In this document: piece after piece, positions 24,950 to 35,935 of the stretch | Numbering within the stretch: the first letter of the stretch is position 1 | Layout: each line of letters begins with the position of its first letter | From: Hyperoodon ampullatus | Taxonomy: Eukaryota > Chordata > Mammalia > Artiodactyla > Ziphiidae | NCBI GenBank assembly: GCA_949752795.1 | Contig: OX457056.1 | Coordinates: 97,424,942-97,488,941, forward strand | Reading direction: 5' to 3' | DNA length: 64,000 nt | Notes under the pieces: generated by a model | The model's input: only the letters and a program-made list of their open reading frames with translations | Databases searched by the model: none | What the model was told of the DNA's origin: nothing | Made by a program: the position numbers and the translations under genes

Positions 24950-25952
24950 ACTTTTAATTTTTATTTTTATGGAACTATGGTTGATTAACAATGTTTCAGG
25001 TGTACAGCAAAGTGACTCAGTTATACATATATATATATACATATATTCTTTTTCAGTCTTTTCCATTATAGGTTATTAGACGATATTGAATATATCAATA
25101 GTTCCCTGTGCTATACAGTAGATCCTTGTTGTTTATCTAGTTTATATATAGTAGTGTGTATATGTTAACTGCAAACTCCAAATTTATCCCTTCCCCTGCT
25201 TTCCCCTTTGGTAACCATGAGTTTTTTATCTATGTCAGTGAGTCTATTTCTATTTTGTAAATAAGTTCAACTGTGTTATTTTTATATGTCCTACATATAA
25301 ATGATATCATATGATATTTGTCTTGTCTGACTTACTTCACTTAGTATGATCATCTCTAGGTACATCCATGTTGCTGCAAATGGCATTATTTCATTCTTTT
25401 TCATGGCTGAGTAGTATTCCATTGTATATGTTATATATACCACATTTTCTTTATCCATTCATCTGTGGATGGACATTTAGGTTTCTTCCATGTCTTGGCT
25501 ATTGTAAACAGTGCTGCACTGAATATTGGGGTGCATGTGTCTTTTTGAGTTAGAGTTTTCTCTAGATATATGACCAGGAGTGGGATTGCTGGATTATATG
25601 GTATCTCTATTTTTAGTTTTTTAAGGAACTTCCATACTGGTCTCCATAGTGGCTTCAACGATTTACATTCCCATGAACAACGTAGGAGAGTTTCCTTTTC
25701 TTCACACCCTCTCCAGCATTTATTATTTGTAGATGGCCATTATTTTTGATGATGGCCATTCTGACTGGTGTGAGGTGATACCTCATTGTGGTTTTGATTT
25801 GCATTTCTCTAATAATTAGCAATATTGAGCATCTTTTCATGTGCCTGTTGGTCATTTTTATGTCTTCTTTGGAGAAAAGTCTATTTAGGTCTTCTGCCCA
25901 TTTTTTGATTGGGCCATTGTTTTTTTTTTTAATTTATCTGTATGAGCTGTTT
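24950..25952 (-). mobile_element. Host L1 of the nest, 3' part
   Basis: Antisense L1 3'UTR ('actatggttgattaacaatgtttcaggtgtacagcaaagtgactcag', 'ccctgtgctatacagtagatccttgttg') passing into ORF2 C-terminus (antisense of ADEWIKKMWYI and [20 protein letters not shown]). The element is interrupted after 25952 and resumes at 28325 at exactly the next L1 position ('tatgagctgttt' then 'tatattttggaaattaatccc'). Flanking 'aataacttttaat' (about 24945) and 'ctaacttttgat' (about 29034) look like its target-site duplication. Confidence 0.93.
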
Positions 25953-27589
25953 GGTTTTCCTTTTTATGTTGGCTTTATGTCACTTTGATTTTTTTCTTAA
26001 CATCTTTATTGGAGTATAATTGCTTTACATTGTTGTGTTAGTTTCTGCTGTATAACAAAGTGAATCAGCTATATGTATACACATATCTCCATATCCCCTC
26101 CATCTTGCATCTCCCTGCCACCCTCCCTATCCCACCTCTCTAGGTGGTCACAAAGCACTGAGCTGGTCTCCCTGTGCTATGTGGCTGCTTCCCACTAGCT
26201 ATCTATTTTACATTTGGTAGTGTATATATGTCAATGCCACTCTCTCACTTCATCCCAGCTTGTCCTTCCCCCTCCCTGTGTCCTCAAGTCCATTCTCTAC
26301 ATCTGCATCTTTATTCCTGTCCTGCCCCTAGCTTCATCAGAACCTTTTTTTTTTAGATTTCATATATATGTGTTAGCATACGGTATTTGTTTTTCTCTTT
26401 CTGACTTACTTCACTCTGTATGACAGACTCTAGGTCCATCCACCTCACTACATATAACTCAATTTCGTTTCTTTTTATGGCTGAGTAATATTCCATTGTA
26501 TATATGTGCCACATCTTCTTTATCCATTCATCTGTTGATGGACACGTAGGTTGCTTGCATGTCCTGGCTATTGTAAATAGAGCTGCAATGAACATATTGA
26601 TACATGACCCTTTTTGAATTACGGTTTGCTCAGGGTATATGCCCAGTAGTGGGATTGCTGGGTCATATGGTAGCTCTATTTTTAGTTTCTTAAGGAACTT
26701 TCATACTGTTCTCCATAGTGGCTGTATCAATTTACATTCCCACCAACAATGCAAGAGAGTTCCCTTTTCTCCACACCCTGTCCAGAATTTATTTTTGGTA
26801 GATTTTTTGATGATGGCCATTCTCACTGGTGTGAGGTGATACCTCATTGTAGTTTTGATTTGCATTTCTCTAATGATTAGTGATGTTGAGCATCCTTTCA
26901 TGTGTTTGCTGGCAATCTGTATATCTTATTTGGAGAAATGTCTATTTAGGTCTTCTCCCCAGTTTTGGATTGGGTTGTTTGTTTTTCTGATATTGAGCTG
27001 CATGAGCTGCTTGTATATTTTGAAGATTAATCCTTTGTCAGTTGCTTTGTTTGCAAATATTTTCTCCCATTGTGAGGGTTGTCTTTTTGTATTGTTTATG
27101 GTTTCCTTTGCTATGCAAAAGCTTTTAAATTTCATTAGGTCCCATTTGTTTATTTTTGTTTTTATTTCCATTTCTCTAGGAAGTGGGTCAAAAAGGACCT
27201 TGCTGTGATTTATGTGTTCTTAAATTTAGAGTGTTCTTTGTATGTTTTCCTCTAAGAGTTTTATAGTGCCTGTCTTTACATTTAAGTCTTTAATCCTTTG
27301 TGAGTTTATTTTTGTATATGGTGTTAAGGAGTGTTCTTATTCTTTTACATGAAGCTGTCCAGTTTTCGGAGCACCACATATTGAAGAGGCTGTCTTTTCT
27401 CCATTGTATATTCTTGCCTCCTTTATCAAAGATAAGGTGACTGTCTGTGTGTGGGTTTATCTCTGGGCTTCCTATCCTGTTCCATTGATCTATATTTCTG
27501 TTTTTGTGCCAGTACCATACTGTCTTGATTACTGTAGCTTTGTAGTATAGTCTGAAGTCTGGGAGCCTGATTCCTCCAGCTCCATTTTT

Positions 27590-27801
27590 TTTTTTTTTTT
27601 TTTTTTTTTGCGGTATGTGGGCCTCTCACTGCTGTGGCCTCTCCCGTTGCGGAGCACAGGCTCCGGACGCGCAGGCCCAACGGCCATGGCTCACGGGCCC
27701 AGCCGCTCCGCGGCATGTGGGATCCTCCCAGACCGGGGCACGAACCCATGTCCCCTGGATCGGCAGGCGGACTCTCAACCACTGCGCCACCAGGGAAGCC
27801 C
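27590..27801 (-). mobile_element. CHR-type SINE inside the younger L1
   Basis: Poly-T, then GCGGTATGTGGGCCTCTCAC, to CCAGGGAAGCCC. A perfect 17-bp target-site duplication CCTCCAGCTCCATTTTT at 27573-27589 and 27802-27818 is L1 ORF2 sequence. The long antisense frames here are SINE artefacts. Confidence 0.97.
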
Positions 27802-28017
27802 CCTCCAGCTCCATTTTTATTTCTCAAGATTGCTTTGGCTACTCGGGGTCTTTTGCATTTCCATACAAATTGTGAGCTTTTTTGCTCTAGTTCTGTGAAA
27901 AATGCCAGTGGTAGTTTGATAGGGATTGCATTGAATCTGTAGATTGCTTTGTGTAGTATAGTCATTTTCACAATGTTGCTTCTTCCAATCCAAGAACATT
28001 GTATATCTCTCCATCTG

Positions 28018-28236
28018 CTTTTTTTTCTTTTTCTTTTTGTTTTTGCCATACACGGGCCTCTCACTGCTGTGGCCTCTCCCATTGTGGAGCACAGGCTCTG
28101 GACGCATAGGCTCAGCGGCCATGGCTCACAGACCCAGCCGCTCCACATCATGTAGGATCTTCCCAGACCGGGGCACGAACCCGTGTCTCCTGCATCGGCA
28201 GGCGGACTCTCAACCACTGCACCACCAGGGAAGCCC
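28018..28236 (-). mobile_element. CHR-type SINE inside the younger L1, second copy
   Basis: A T-rich tail (28018-28045), then GCCATACACGGGCCTCTCAC through CCAGGGAAGCCC. TCTCCATCTG at 28008-28017 and 28237-28246 is its target-site duplication within L1 ORF2. More diverged than the copy at 27590, including loss of several CpGs. Confidence 0.96.
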
Positions 28237-28324
28237 TCTCCATCTGTTTTTTATCATCTTTAATTTCTTTCATCAGTGTCTTATGGTTTTCTGCATATAG
28301 GTCTTTTGTCTGTATGAGCTGTTT

Positions 28325-29030
28325 TTATATTTTGGAAATTAATCCCTTGCCAGTTGCATTGCTTACAAATATTTTCTCTCAGTCCATACATTGTCTTTTC
28401 ATTTCATTTATGGTTTCCTTTGGTATACGAAAGCTTTTAAGTTTAATTAAGTTGCATTTGTTTATTTTTGTTTTTGTTTCCATTACTCTGGGAGGTGGAT
28501 CCACAAAATTGTTGCAGTTTATGTCAAAGAGTGTCCTGCCTATGTTTTCCTCTAGGAGTTTTAGAGTATCTGGTCTTACATTTAGGTCTTTAATCCATTT
28601 TGAGTTTATTATTTTATATGGTGTTAGAAAATGTTCTAGCTTCATCCTTTTACATGTAGCTGTCCAGTTTTCTCAGCACTGCTTATTGAAGAGACTGTTT
28701 GTTTTCATTGTATATTCTTGTCTCCTTTTTCATAGATTAATTGACCATAAGTGTGTGGGTTTACTTTTGGGCTTTCTATACTGTTCCATTGATATATGTG
28801 TCTGTTTTGTTGCTGATACCATACTGTTTTGATTACTGTAGCTTTGTAGTATAGTCAGCAAGCATGATTCCTTTAGCTCCGTTCTTTCTCAAGAGTGTTT
28901 TGGTTAATTGGGGTCTTTTGTGTTTCCATACAAATTTCAAAATCATTTGTTCTAGTTCTGTGAAAAATGCCATTGGTAAATTGATAGGGATTGCATTTAA
29001 TCTGTAGACTGTCTTGGGTAGTATGTTCAT
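28325..29030 (-). mobile_element. Host L1 of the nest, 5' part (ORF2)
   Basis: Continuation of the host L1 ORF2 in antisense: frames reading KLEHFLTPYKIINSKWIKDL (about 28640-28580), with NVRPDTLKLLEENIGRTLFD following, and [20 protein letters not shown] near 28990. It is 5'-truncated at about 29030 and has in-frame stops. Confidence 0.92.
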
Positions 29031-29044
29031 AAACTAACTTTTGA

Positions 29045-30117
29045 TATTATGAATTTTTTGAAAAATTTTAAGATAAACATTATTAGGACATAAAGTAGTC
29101 TAAAATGCTTTCTAAAACACCTCAGACACTAAAGACTATGGAAATATAATATATACAACAACAGAGATAAAAGAAAATAGAATAAAGGGGATAAAAAGGG
29201 ACATTTTGTATTATAACAACCAATATAAATGGGTGGAGATTCCCTATTAAAAGGCAAAGCTTCTTAGATTATAACAAAAACTAAAATAAATTTTAAGCAG
29301 AGCCAAATAATATAAGCTGTTTATTTAATTATTATTAATGAACTAGCACATTATTATTATTAATAATGAGCTAGGACATATTTGGATACAAGAATTAAAA
29401 ACCTGAATGTAAAATTAAGAATAGTTAATGCATTTGGATTCTGGAAGACCAAGAAAAAGATAGAAAATCAATGTTAGGGAAGGTAGAACATTTGAATGTC
29501 AAAACTAGCTGTATGTAAACCTCTACTTTACTGGCCACATTATCACACATGGAATATTTTCCATTATTTCTGTATCTCAATTTATTTTTTCATAGAAAAG
29601 ATAACAGCTCATGATACCTATTTTGTGGGTAAATTTTATCTCATTTGTACAGTCACCTATTTCAGAGAATTTGGGAAAGTAAGCAGATTCTAATAAACTG
29701 GACTGGACAAGACAGCTAATATCATCATCTTTTGTATATGAGAGTGATATACAAAACAAAATCACACAAAGTTTAAAAGAAAAAGCAGAGAACAGTATAC
29801 TAAACAAATATACACATGATATGCAGTAGTCAAAAAAAAATCATGGCCAAGAGAATTTAAGAAAAAATATTAGTATCAAGATTGTCATTTGTAAAATTCA
29901 GTACTCAATTTCTAGCAGTAGTAACACATACAAAGACGACTGTGATGAACCACATACTAAAGTCATATATATATTTGTAATCCTTATCCTGAATTGAGGC
30001 TTGGGGATTGGGGCCTGGTGAGGACATAGCCAGTAGGGTATCAAGCCCTTCAACTTAAGCTGGAGCAATGTTATATTATCCAATGTAGTTTGAATAGTAT
30101 GTGCTTTCAACTATGAC
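29045..30117. other. Unique AT-rich DNA
   Basis: No recognisable gene or repeat. 29310-29370 holds short (ATT) runs. Confidence 0.5.
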
Positions 30118-30476
30118 CGTTTTTTAAATATAAATTTATTTTATTCATTTATTTTTGGCTGTGTTGGGTTTTCTTTGCTGTGAGCAGGCTTTCTCTAGTT
30201 GTGGTGAGTGGGGGCTACTCTTCATTGCTGTGCACTGGCTTCTTATTGTGGTGGCCTCTCTTATTGTGGAGCGTGGGCTCTAAGCACACAGGCTTCAGTA
30301 GTTGTGGCACACAGGCTCGGTAGTTGTGGCTCATGGCTCTAGTGCTCAGGCTCGGTAGTTGTGGTGCACGGGCTTCATTGCTCCATGGCATGTGGGATCT
30401 TCCCAGGCCAGGGCTCGAACCTGTGTCCCCTGCATTGGCAGGCAGATTCTTAACCACTGCGCCACCAGGGAAGCCC
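30118..30476 (-). mobile_element. Long-form CHR SINE (about 360 bp)
   Basis: 'taaatttattttattcatttatttttggctgtgttgggtttt...' precedes an array of degenerate 'ggctcggtagttgtgg' units, then 'catggcatgtgggatcttcccaggccagggctcgaacctgtgtcccctgcattggcaggcagattcttaaccactgcgccaccagggaagccc'. This is the longer cetartiodactyl SINE form with an extended middle region. Near-perfect target-site duplication TCAACTATGAC (30107-30117) and TCAGCTATGAC (30477-30487). Confidence 0.93.
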
Positions 30477-30487
30477 TCAGCTATGAC

Positions 30488-31566
30488 TATTAATAGCATT
30501 GGTTGGTGAAAACCACTTTGATTATAGATACATAGTTTCAAAACTCTGCTCATAAAAATTCATTTTAGGAACTCAAATCACCAACAACATGGTTTCTACA
30601 AGAAAGCTTATTGTGGTCTAATGAATCTCAGAGGGAAAAAGGAGACTAAAGAGGACTATGATTTTGAGTAAAATTTGGAAAGGAGAATGCTTTTTATAAG
30701 TGGGCCCTTAGACTGAGAATTATTTTTTTAGTTCAAACTTTATCTTTTATATTTGTTCTCTAAAGAAGGAAAGGGCAAAAAGAATTCTGATTTTCTTTTT
30801 ACTGTGACCAAAACCTAACCAGCAGCTTTCAAGCTTTTTGCTTGTCTCCTAAGTCATTTATTTGAATCCCTAGGATTTATTTTTCTGCATTGCAAGTACA
30901 TTCGCCCCGATTCCTTGCATTCCATCATTGTCAAGTGGGTACATTTTTTTCTTTGTAGTCAAAACAAAAAATCTTATAAATATTTGTCGATTCTAATGAC
31001 TAATTTTTAACTCAACCAACTTTAAAAAATACACAATTTTTTTCAGAGATTAGTAGAAACCCTCTGCATTTGTAATATGGAACTTCAAAGATAAACAGAA
31101 TATTTCATTTGGTTTCACAATTCTCCATTACAGTCATGCTGTGTACAAGGCACTGTATGATATGCAAAGTGATTTTAGTTCTAAAGAGCAGCCTTGAAGT
31201 CATTTATCCTGGAGGATGTGTATATTAACATAAGACTAAAACATCTTATGTTGGTGACTATGAATTAACTCTTTATTGTGCTATCTGGAGTTTGACCTCC
31301 TTTCACTGATTGAAATCCTATGAGTACAATTGATAGCAATTTCCAGGCTGGAACTGAGATGCTGAAAAGTGTTTGAAATAAAGAGAAATGTCTTCAGAGA
31401 GACTTGAAAAAATGACATTGAATATTTATTTTCCAGACAGCTTTCATGATTGAGGAAAGATATTTTCACATTGATATAACAACGTATCTAAATTTACAGA
31501 TGAGCACAGGTTTTTAAAGTGAAGCTGATAATCTGGACAGGTTGAGAGGGTCAAATTTGCTTGCAG
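30488..31566. other. Unique AT-rich DNA
   Basis: No recognisable gene or repeat. Its last bases, 'tcaaatttgcttgcag', have the form of a splice acceptor (see next entry). Confidence 0.45.
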
Positions 31567-31681
31567 ATCAAGTTGCTGACTCAGAAATTCTATGAAGTGC
31601 GAGAATTTTCCTATGAGCAGGAACTAGCCTGTGCAAATGTCAACTGTGTGGATAGTAGTTCAACATTTAAAGGACATCAAG
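31567..31681 (+). other. Candidate isolated exon (115 nt), unknown protein
   Basis: The segment is bounded by an acceptor-like 'tttgcttgcag' and a strong donor consensus G|GTACGT. Only one of the three forward frames is open across it. That frame would encode IKLLTQKFYEVREFSYEQEL followed by ACANVNCVDSSSTFKGHQ, entering in phase 0 and leaving in phase 1. The codon usage looks protein-like compared with the surrounding AT-rich sequence. I do not recognise the protein, no second exon is identifiable in the window, and the polypyrimidine tract is only moderate. It may be an exon of a gene with very long introns, a lncRNA exon, or chance. Confidence 0.3.
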
Positions 31682-31825
31682 GTACGTTTTTATTCAACCA
31701 TTACTCTGGTTGGTATAAGTTAATACAATGCACAGAGATATAGCCGTTGAATAAAAGTAGTTTATTTTTGGTTGTTAAATCAGACTTTTAGCATTTATTG
31801 TACATTTATTGTGCCCAGGGTCTTT

Positions 31826-33238
31826 TCAGGTGAGAGTGGTGGTGGTGGGGGCAATAGGGTTGCCTGACAGAGACTTTAGAACCTGGGTGGTAACTTTTAG
31901 AACCAGGTGGTAACCTGGTTCATTGCTTCACTGTTCATCTTTCAACACTTCAATAAATCTCCAAATTAAAGGATAATGAACTACCATAAGCTTTTGAAAT
32001 TTGCTATGCCAGCCTTCCATTGCATTGTTCATCCTGTGATCACCATTCAGTACTGATGTATAAAGACTTCAAAGTTTCTGCTGGAAATCTTGGAGCTTCT
32101 GATCTTGTTTTGTCTCTGTCATGCGTTCCATAGACATACACTCAGTCAGTGTAATTCATTAGGTCATCTAAAATTTCTGCATCCTCCACAATATACTCAG
32201 GTTTCATTCACATCTTCAAAAGGCACAGATGGAAGTCCCAAGATGGATGCACACTTACTATGGATGACTCTCCATTGTCATATACTAGTGTGTTAGGTGC
32301 AAAGAAGATATTTTTCACCAAAGTGATTGTGAAAAGTGAAAAAAGTATACTTTTACTTGTGCATTTGGTAGGAGTAACCAAACTATGTTCACATTTGCAA
32401 TCTTGAAATGCACTAGACACAACGAAGGGTTACTCTAAAGATTTCTTTCCCATGCAAATGCAAGGAATGCAAGTATTTTCAATTCAAGTTTATTGAATGC
32501 AAGTATTTTCATATATCTTGTTGCCTTTTCATTGTTAGTGCATAAGTCAATGGCATAGTATAACCCAGTACTATACTATGCACAGTAAATGAGTGAAATG
32601 TGTTGGTACCATCTTGAAGGTGTCATCACTAAATAATGTGATACTGACACTTAAATATTGAATATTATCAGAAGTTGGGTAAATAATTTTTTTTTTTGTC
32701 ATCTTGAGCACAGAAATCTTGCATAAGAAATAGTTCTCTGCGTCTGGTCACTTTATACTCCTCTGGAATTTCAATTCCATGCAATGAAGCTGGGTTTGGA
32801 GGTCGATGTCTGTTTTGAATTCTATCTACTTTGCCTCTTTAATGACTTTCTTTCTGGTAGCATTAACAGGACCTCTTTACAAGTATCATGGAGTGTTCTT
32901 GGAAGTACCTCTGATACTGTTGCATTTGGTCCTTCTTCTGTATGACATTTTGACCTATTCAGGGTTTTCCTTACTTCCCCTTCAACACCAACATTGTGCT
33001 GATGTTTTCCTGTTTTATCTTGAACGATTGTAATGTTATCCAAACCCTGACTAGTTGTACATCAGGCATTGCAGATTCTCCTCTCATCACAGCACCAGTA
33101 CCTTTCACACCTATCTCTGTTAAAGGAATGGAAATGGAAATGGTAACAAAAACCACTATCATGTTGCACTGGCATTTTAGCCTCTGTGAGTATACTATTT
33201 CTGCCACATTCTGCTGAGAATTTTCAAAAAGATGTCAT
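31826..33238 (-). pseudogene. FLYWCH-MULE transposase-like relic
   Basis: This decayed minus-strand reading path carries, in the right order and spacing, the hallmarks of a FLYWCH zinc finger followed by a Mutator-like (MULE) transposase domain. The path starts at an ATG at 33238. FLYWCH: GFCYHF and ERYWCCDERRICNA (33106-33065), then the KHQHN pair (about 33006-32992). Linker: PERKSLKR (32860-32834) and, after a frame change, NPASLHGIEIPEEY...LFLMQDF (32805-32710). Transposase core: SDDTFKMVP (32630-32604; family D-G-T-F), LGYTMPLTYAL (32568-32536), YFFHFSQSLW (32347-32318), RFPAETLKSLY (32090-32058), RMNNAMEGWHSKF (32034-31996) and WRFIEVLKDEQ (to about 31931). After a stop at 31930-31928 the frame stays open to 31826. 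Stops (one TGA replaces the expected Arg after ICNA) and several frameshifts make it non-functional. It appears intronless. Alternatives: a processed pseudogene of a domesticated MULE gene, or a DNA transposon copy. Confidence 0.72.
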
Positions 33239-34068
33239 ATTTTTTCTTTTGTAGTTGACTGACCAATGGTCACTGGTTTACCGGTAGGGGAAAAGTTACT
33301 AATATCTTATGGTTTAGACACCTGGTTCAACATGGCTGGATCAAGCACTGGGCTGGTAGGCACCAACCAAGGGTGTGGTGGTCCATGCTGACTGGCAAGG
33401 AAAAGTGGGAGTCACACCCAATAAACCTCTCCAAATAGTGGCAGACACTTCATGCATCTACCACAAATGTACCTCTATAGGACATCGATTCAAGGGCAAC
33501 ATCACCACTAACCCTGGGTGATGAGATAGTTGTAGGGAGGTTGATTAGATGCACAATACCCACCTCATGGGGATTCTAACACCCAACTACTATGTGGTAA
33601 GAGAGCCACACCCATCTCACTCTTCCTGAACAAGCAAGATGCTCTGTAAACTGTTTATGTCAAAAGGTTTGCAGCCCGTTTTACACAGCACTTGACCAAT
33701 CTCCTCCTTTCAAACTCTGCCTTTATTGAACTCAACCATATCCAACAAAATGCCTAATGAAATATTAATGCACCATGTATGGCCAGATCTCATCCTTGAC
33801 TTGTCGTCTGTGCATTTCTCTGTCTGTAGGACTATTCCTCTGTGTGAATAGTTAATATAAATCCCACTCTTCTGCAAGATTCAAATCCTGATTCATCTAC
33901 CTATGCCATTACCAGCTAGACTACCAATGCAAGAGGGCTATTTTGGCAATAGAGCCACAAAACAATTATTGGACCTATAAACATTATAGTATATTTGTGT
34001 ATTAATACTATAAACCAAAAGTACAAGTAAGCATTATGAGCTATTTGAACCCAGACATTTTCTAAGTG
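33239..34068. other. Non-coding stretch between the MULE relic and its upstream repeats
   Basis: About 830 bp, somewhat GC-richer at 33290-33620 than the flanks. No further transposase domain is visible on either strand. It would be the 5' untranslated part if the relic and the repeats at 34069 belong to one element. Confidence 0.35.
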
Positions 34069-34219
34069 TGGAGGTTTTTGACAGGACTAAATATCAAGGA
34101 CAATTTGGCATGGACCATTTGACATGCTCATGGATATTTTTGGTAAAATCAAATATCAAGACCTTTGGGAATAGACCAAATGTCTCAGTGGATGTTTTAG
34201 ACAGAACCAAATATCTAGT
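34069..34219. repeat. Degenerate ~60-bp tandem repeat, 2.5 copies
   Basis: Three units begin tggaggtttttgacaggactaaatatcaag (34069), tggatatttttggtaaaatcaaatatcaag (34131) and tggatgttttagacagaaccaaatatctag (34189), spaced by 62 and 58 bp. Units one and two also share the second half (gaccatttgacatgctca, gaccaaatgtctcag). The units are diverged, so the array is old. Position upstream of the FLYWCH-MULE relic suggests, but does not prove, a subterminal repeat of that transposon. Confidence 0.6.
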
Positions 34220-35520
34220 AATCAATTAACTGATTAAACAGAAGTTTGCTCTGTGTTAAAAATGTCTCCAAACGACATCAGTGTGAATGAATTAATGCAG
34301 ATCATCATACAGAACAATGCTTTCAAGTTGAAGTTCTGGAATGTCATTTCATCTGAAATAAAGCTTCAAAGTAAAAAGTCACTTTATTATAAAAGTATGA
34401 GAGCAGATATCTTAATATTGAAAAATTGTTTAAAGAACATACAAAGGATCCTTAAACCTACTTCCTTTTTTTCCCTAGCAAGTAACCTACCTCTGCTCTA
34501 GTTATAATGTTAAACTATTTTCTTCACTGGACCCTGAATGCAACACATTCAATCCTGCCAGTGCCATTTAATTCATACTTCAATATTGTAGAAAAATCAA
34601 TTAGCATATGGTACATTTGGAGTTAGGTTTAGAATTAGTTACCTTTCCTCAGTCATCTGTCACCTCCTTCTCCCTTTGCCTGAGTAAATCATCTTTCTAC
34701 ACTAGGTCCTTAACTGCTGAGGAGCTTTCATGATTAGTTCAGCCTTCATTGAACCCTAGCTCTAAACTACTATTGGGTATATATAGCTTTAAATCATATT
34801 ACATATGTTCACTACTATTTTATGATGTATTGAACTCAACACTGATTTGTTGTATGCCTTACAGATGTAAAACAGTGTGCTTAGTATTGAATATGTTATT
34901 TTTCTAACTATTTTTCACTCTTTCTTGAAAAATCACGCATTTCCAATTTTTCACTATTTTTAGGACAAATTAAGCAGATAGATGCAACATAAATGCTTTT
35001 TAATTAGTGCCATTTGCAATTGACCCTCAGTTGCATTAGCTATGCTAAGTCAGAGAAGTTGTGACCTAGGAGAACAATCCACTTTATTTTTATAATTATT
35101 TTTGCTAGAAGTTGCATTGGTTATTTGTGAATTTCAGAGCAAATAGATAATTTATCCTGTTAAGTCTGCCTCATAAAGGAATGGAGAGCTTCTTGGAGTC
35201 CCTACTGAGTCCCCAGTGCCACCCAACAGGAAGCAGCTCTTTTGCTCTTGATGCCTGAAATTTTCATGTCTACACTTCGGTTCTTTCTTATACGACTTCT
35301 TGAAATAGGAAAGATAATTAAGAGCTTGGGTGTCATATATCTTTCCTGAAAGTGAAAACTACAAAATGAATCTCTGAATTATTTTTCTTTTTCAAATCTG
35401 CTTGACTTTCTACTATCTGCAGAAAAAAGATCATCTTTGCTTATGTTATGAAGTGTCATTTTCCAAGCATCATCTAAAAAGAAATGAGGATGAAGATGAG
35501 AAAATTGATCTTCAGGAAGT
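34220..35520. other. Unique AT-rich DNA
   Basis: No recognisable gene or repeat. An 82-codon frame at 34253-34501 has no recognisable motif. Confidence 0.45.
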
Positions 35521-35524
35521 GTTA

Positions 35525-35935
35525 ATTAGGGTACAGACAAAAATATTCATAGCTACACTATCCATATTAGTTACAACTAGAAACTACCCAAATGTTCATC
35601 AAAAGTAAAATGGATAAATTGTGGAAATTCACCCAATGCAATATAATATAGCACAACACACACAATGTGCATGAAATGAACAAACATTATTGAACAAAAG
35701 AAGCCAGCCACAAAGCATATTGTATGATATACTTCCTAAAAACTCTACTGTTACCCCTGGAGTTGTACTGACTTGAAGGGAGTATGGAGAATATTCTTGA
35801 ACATTCTTTATTCTGTTTCTTGATCTGTGTTTCAGTTACATGGATGTGTAAAATCTCAGGTAATAAATGTCTATTGAGTCGTATCCTTAGCATATGTGTT
35901 CTTTTCTGTATGTACATTGTTCCCTAATTTTTAAA
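35525..35935 (+). mobile_element. Old L1 (L1M-class) 3' end
   Basis: Follows the old-L1 terminus: 'aaaaatattcatagctacactatccatattagttacaactagaaactacccaaatgttcatc', 'aacaaaagaagccagccacaaagcatattgtatgatat', 'cttgatctgtgtttcagttacatggatgtgta' and the final 'tgtacattgttccctaattttt'. Confidence 0.8.

Larger units (their letters stand above)
25953..28308 (-). mobile_element. Younger L1 inserted inside the host L1
   Basis: A second, cetacean-type L1 3' end starts at the poly-T near 25989 ('cttaacatctttattggagtataattgctttacattg...'). It continues antisense through 3'UTR and ORF2 to 28308. It is bounded by the perfect 16-bp duplication TCTGTATGAGCTGTTT at 25937-25952 and 28309-28324, which is host-L1 sequence. 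It is 5'-truncated in ORF2 and interrupted by two SINEs. A 263-codon minus-strand frame at 27426-28217 is a chimera of L1 ORF2 and antisense SINE pieces, not a gene. Confidence 0.93.

Noticed and set aside
26855..27208. 117-codon plus-strand frame
   Set aside because: Antisense of the L1 ORF2 C-terminal region.
27426..28217. 263-codon minus-strand open frame, the longest in the window
   Set aside because: A chimera of L1 ORF2 pieces and two antisense SINEs. The apparent protein is a by-product of nested insertion.
28314..28832. 172-codon plus-strand hydrophobic frame resembling a membrane protein
   Set aside because: Antisense of L1 ORF2; its hydrophobicity follows from the A-rich sense strand.
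33239..33700. Possible further coding exon of the MULE relic
   Set aside because: Minus-strand frames here have frequent stops and no family motif; the FLYWCH start at 33238 is where these proteins usually begin.
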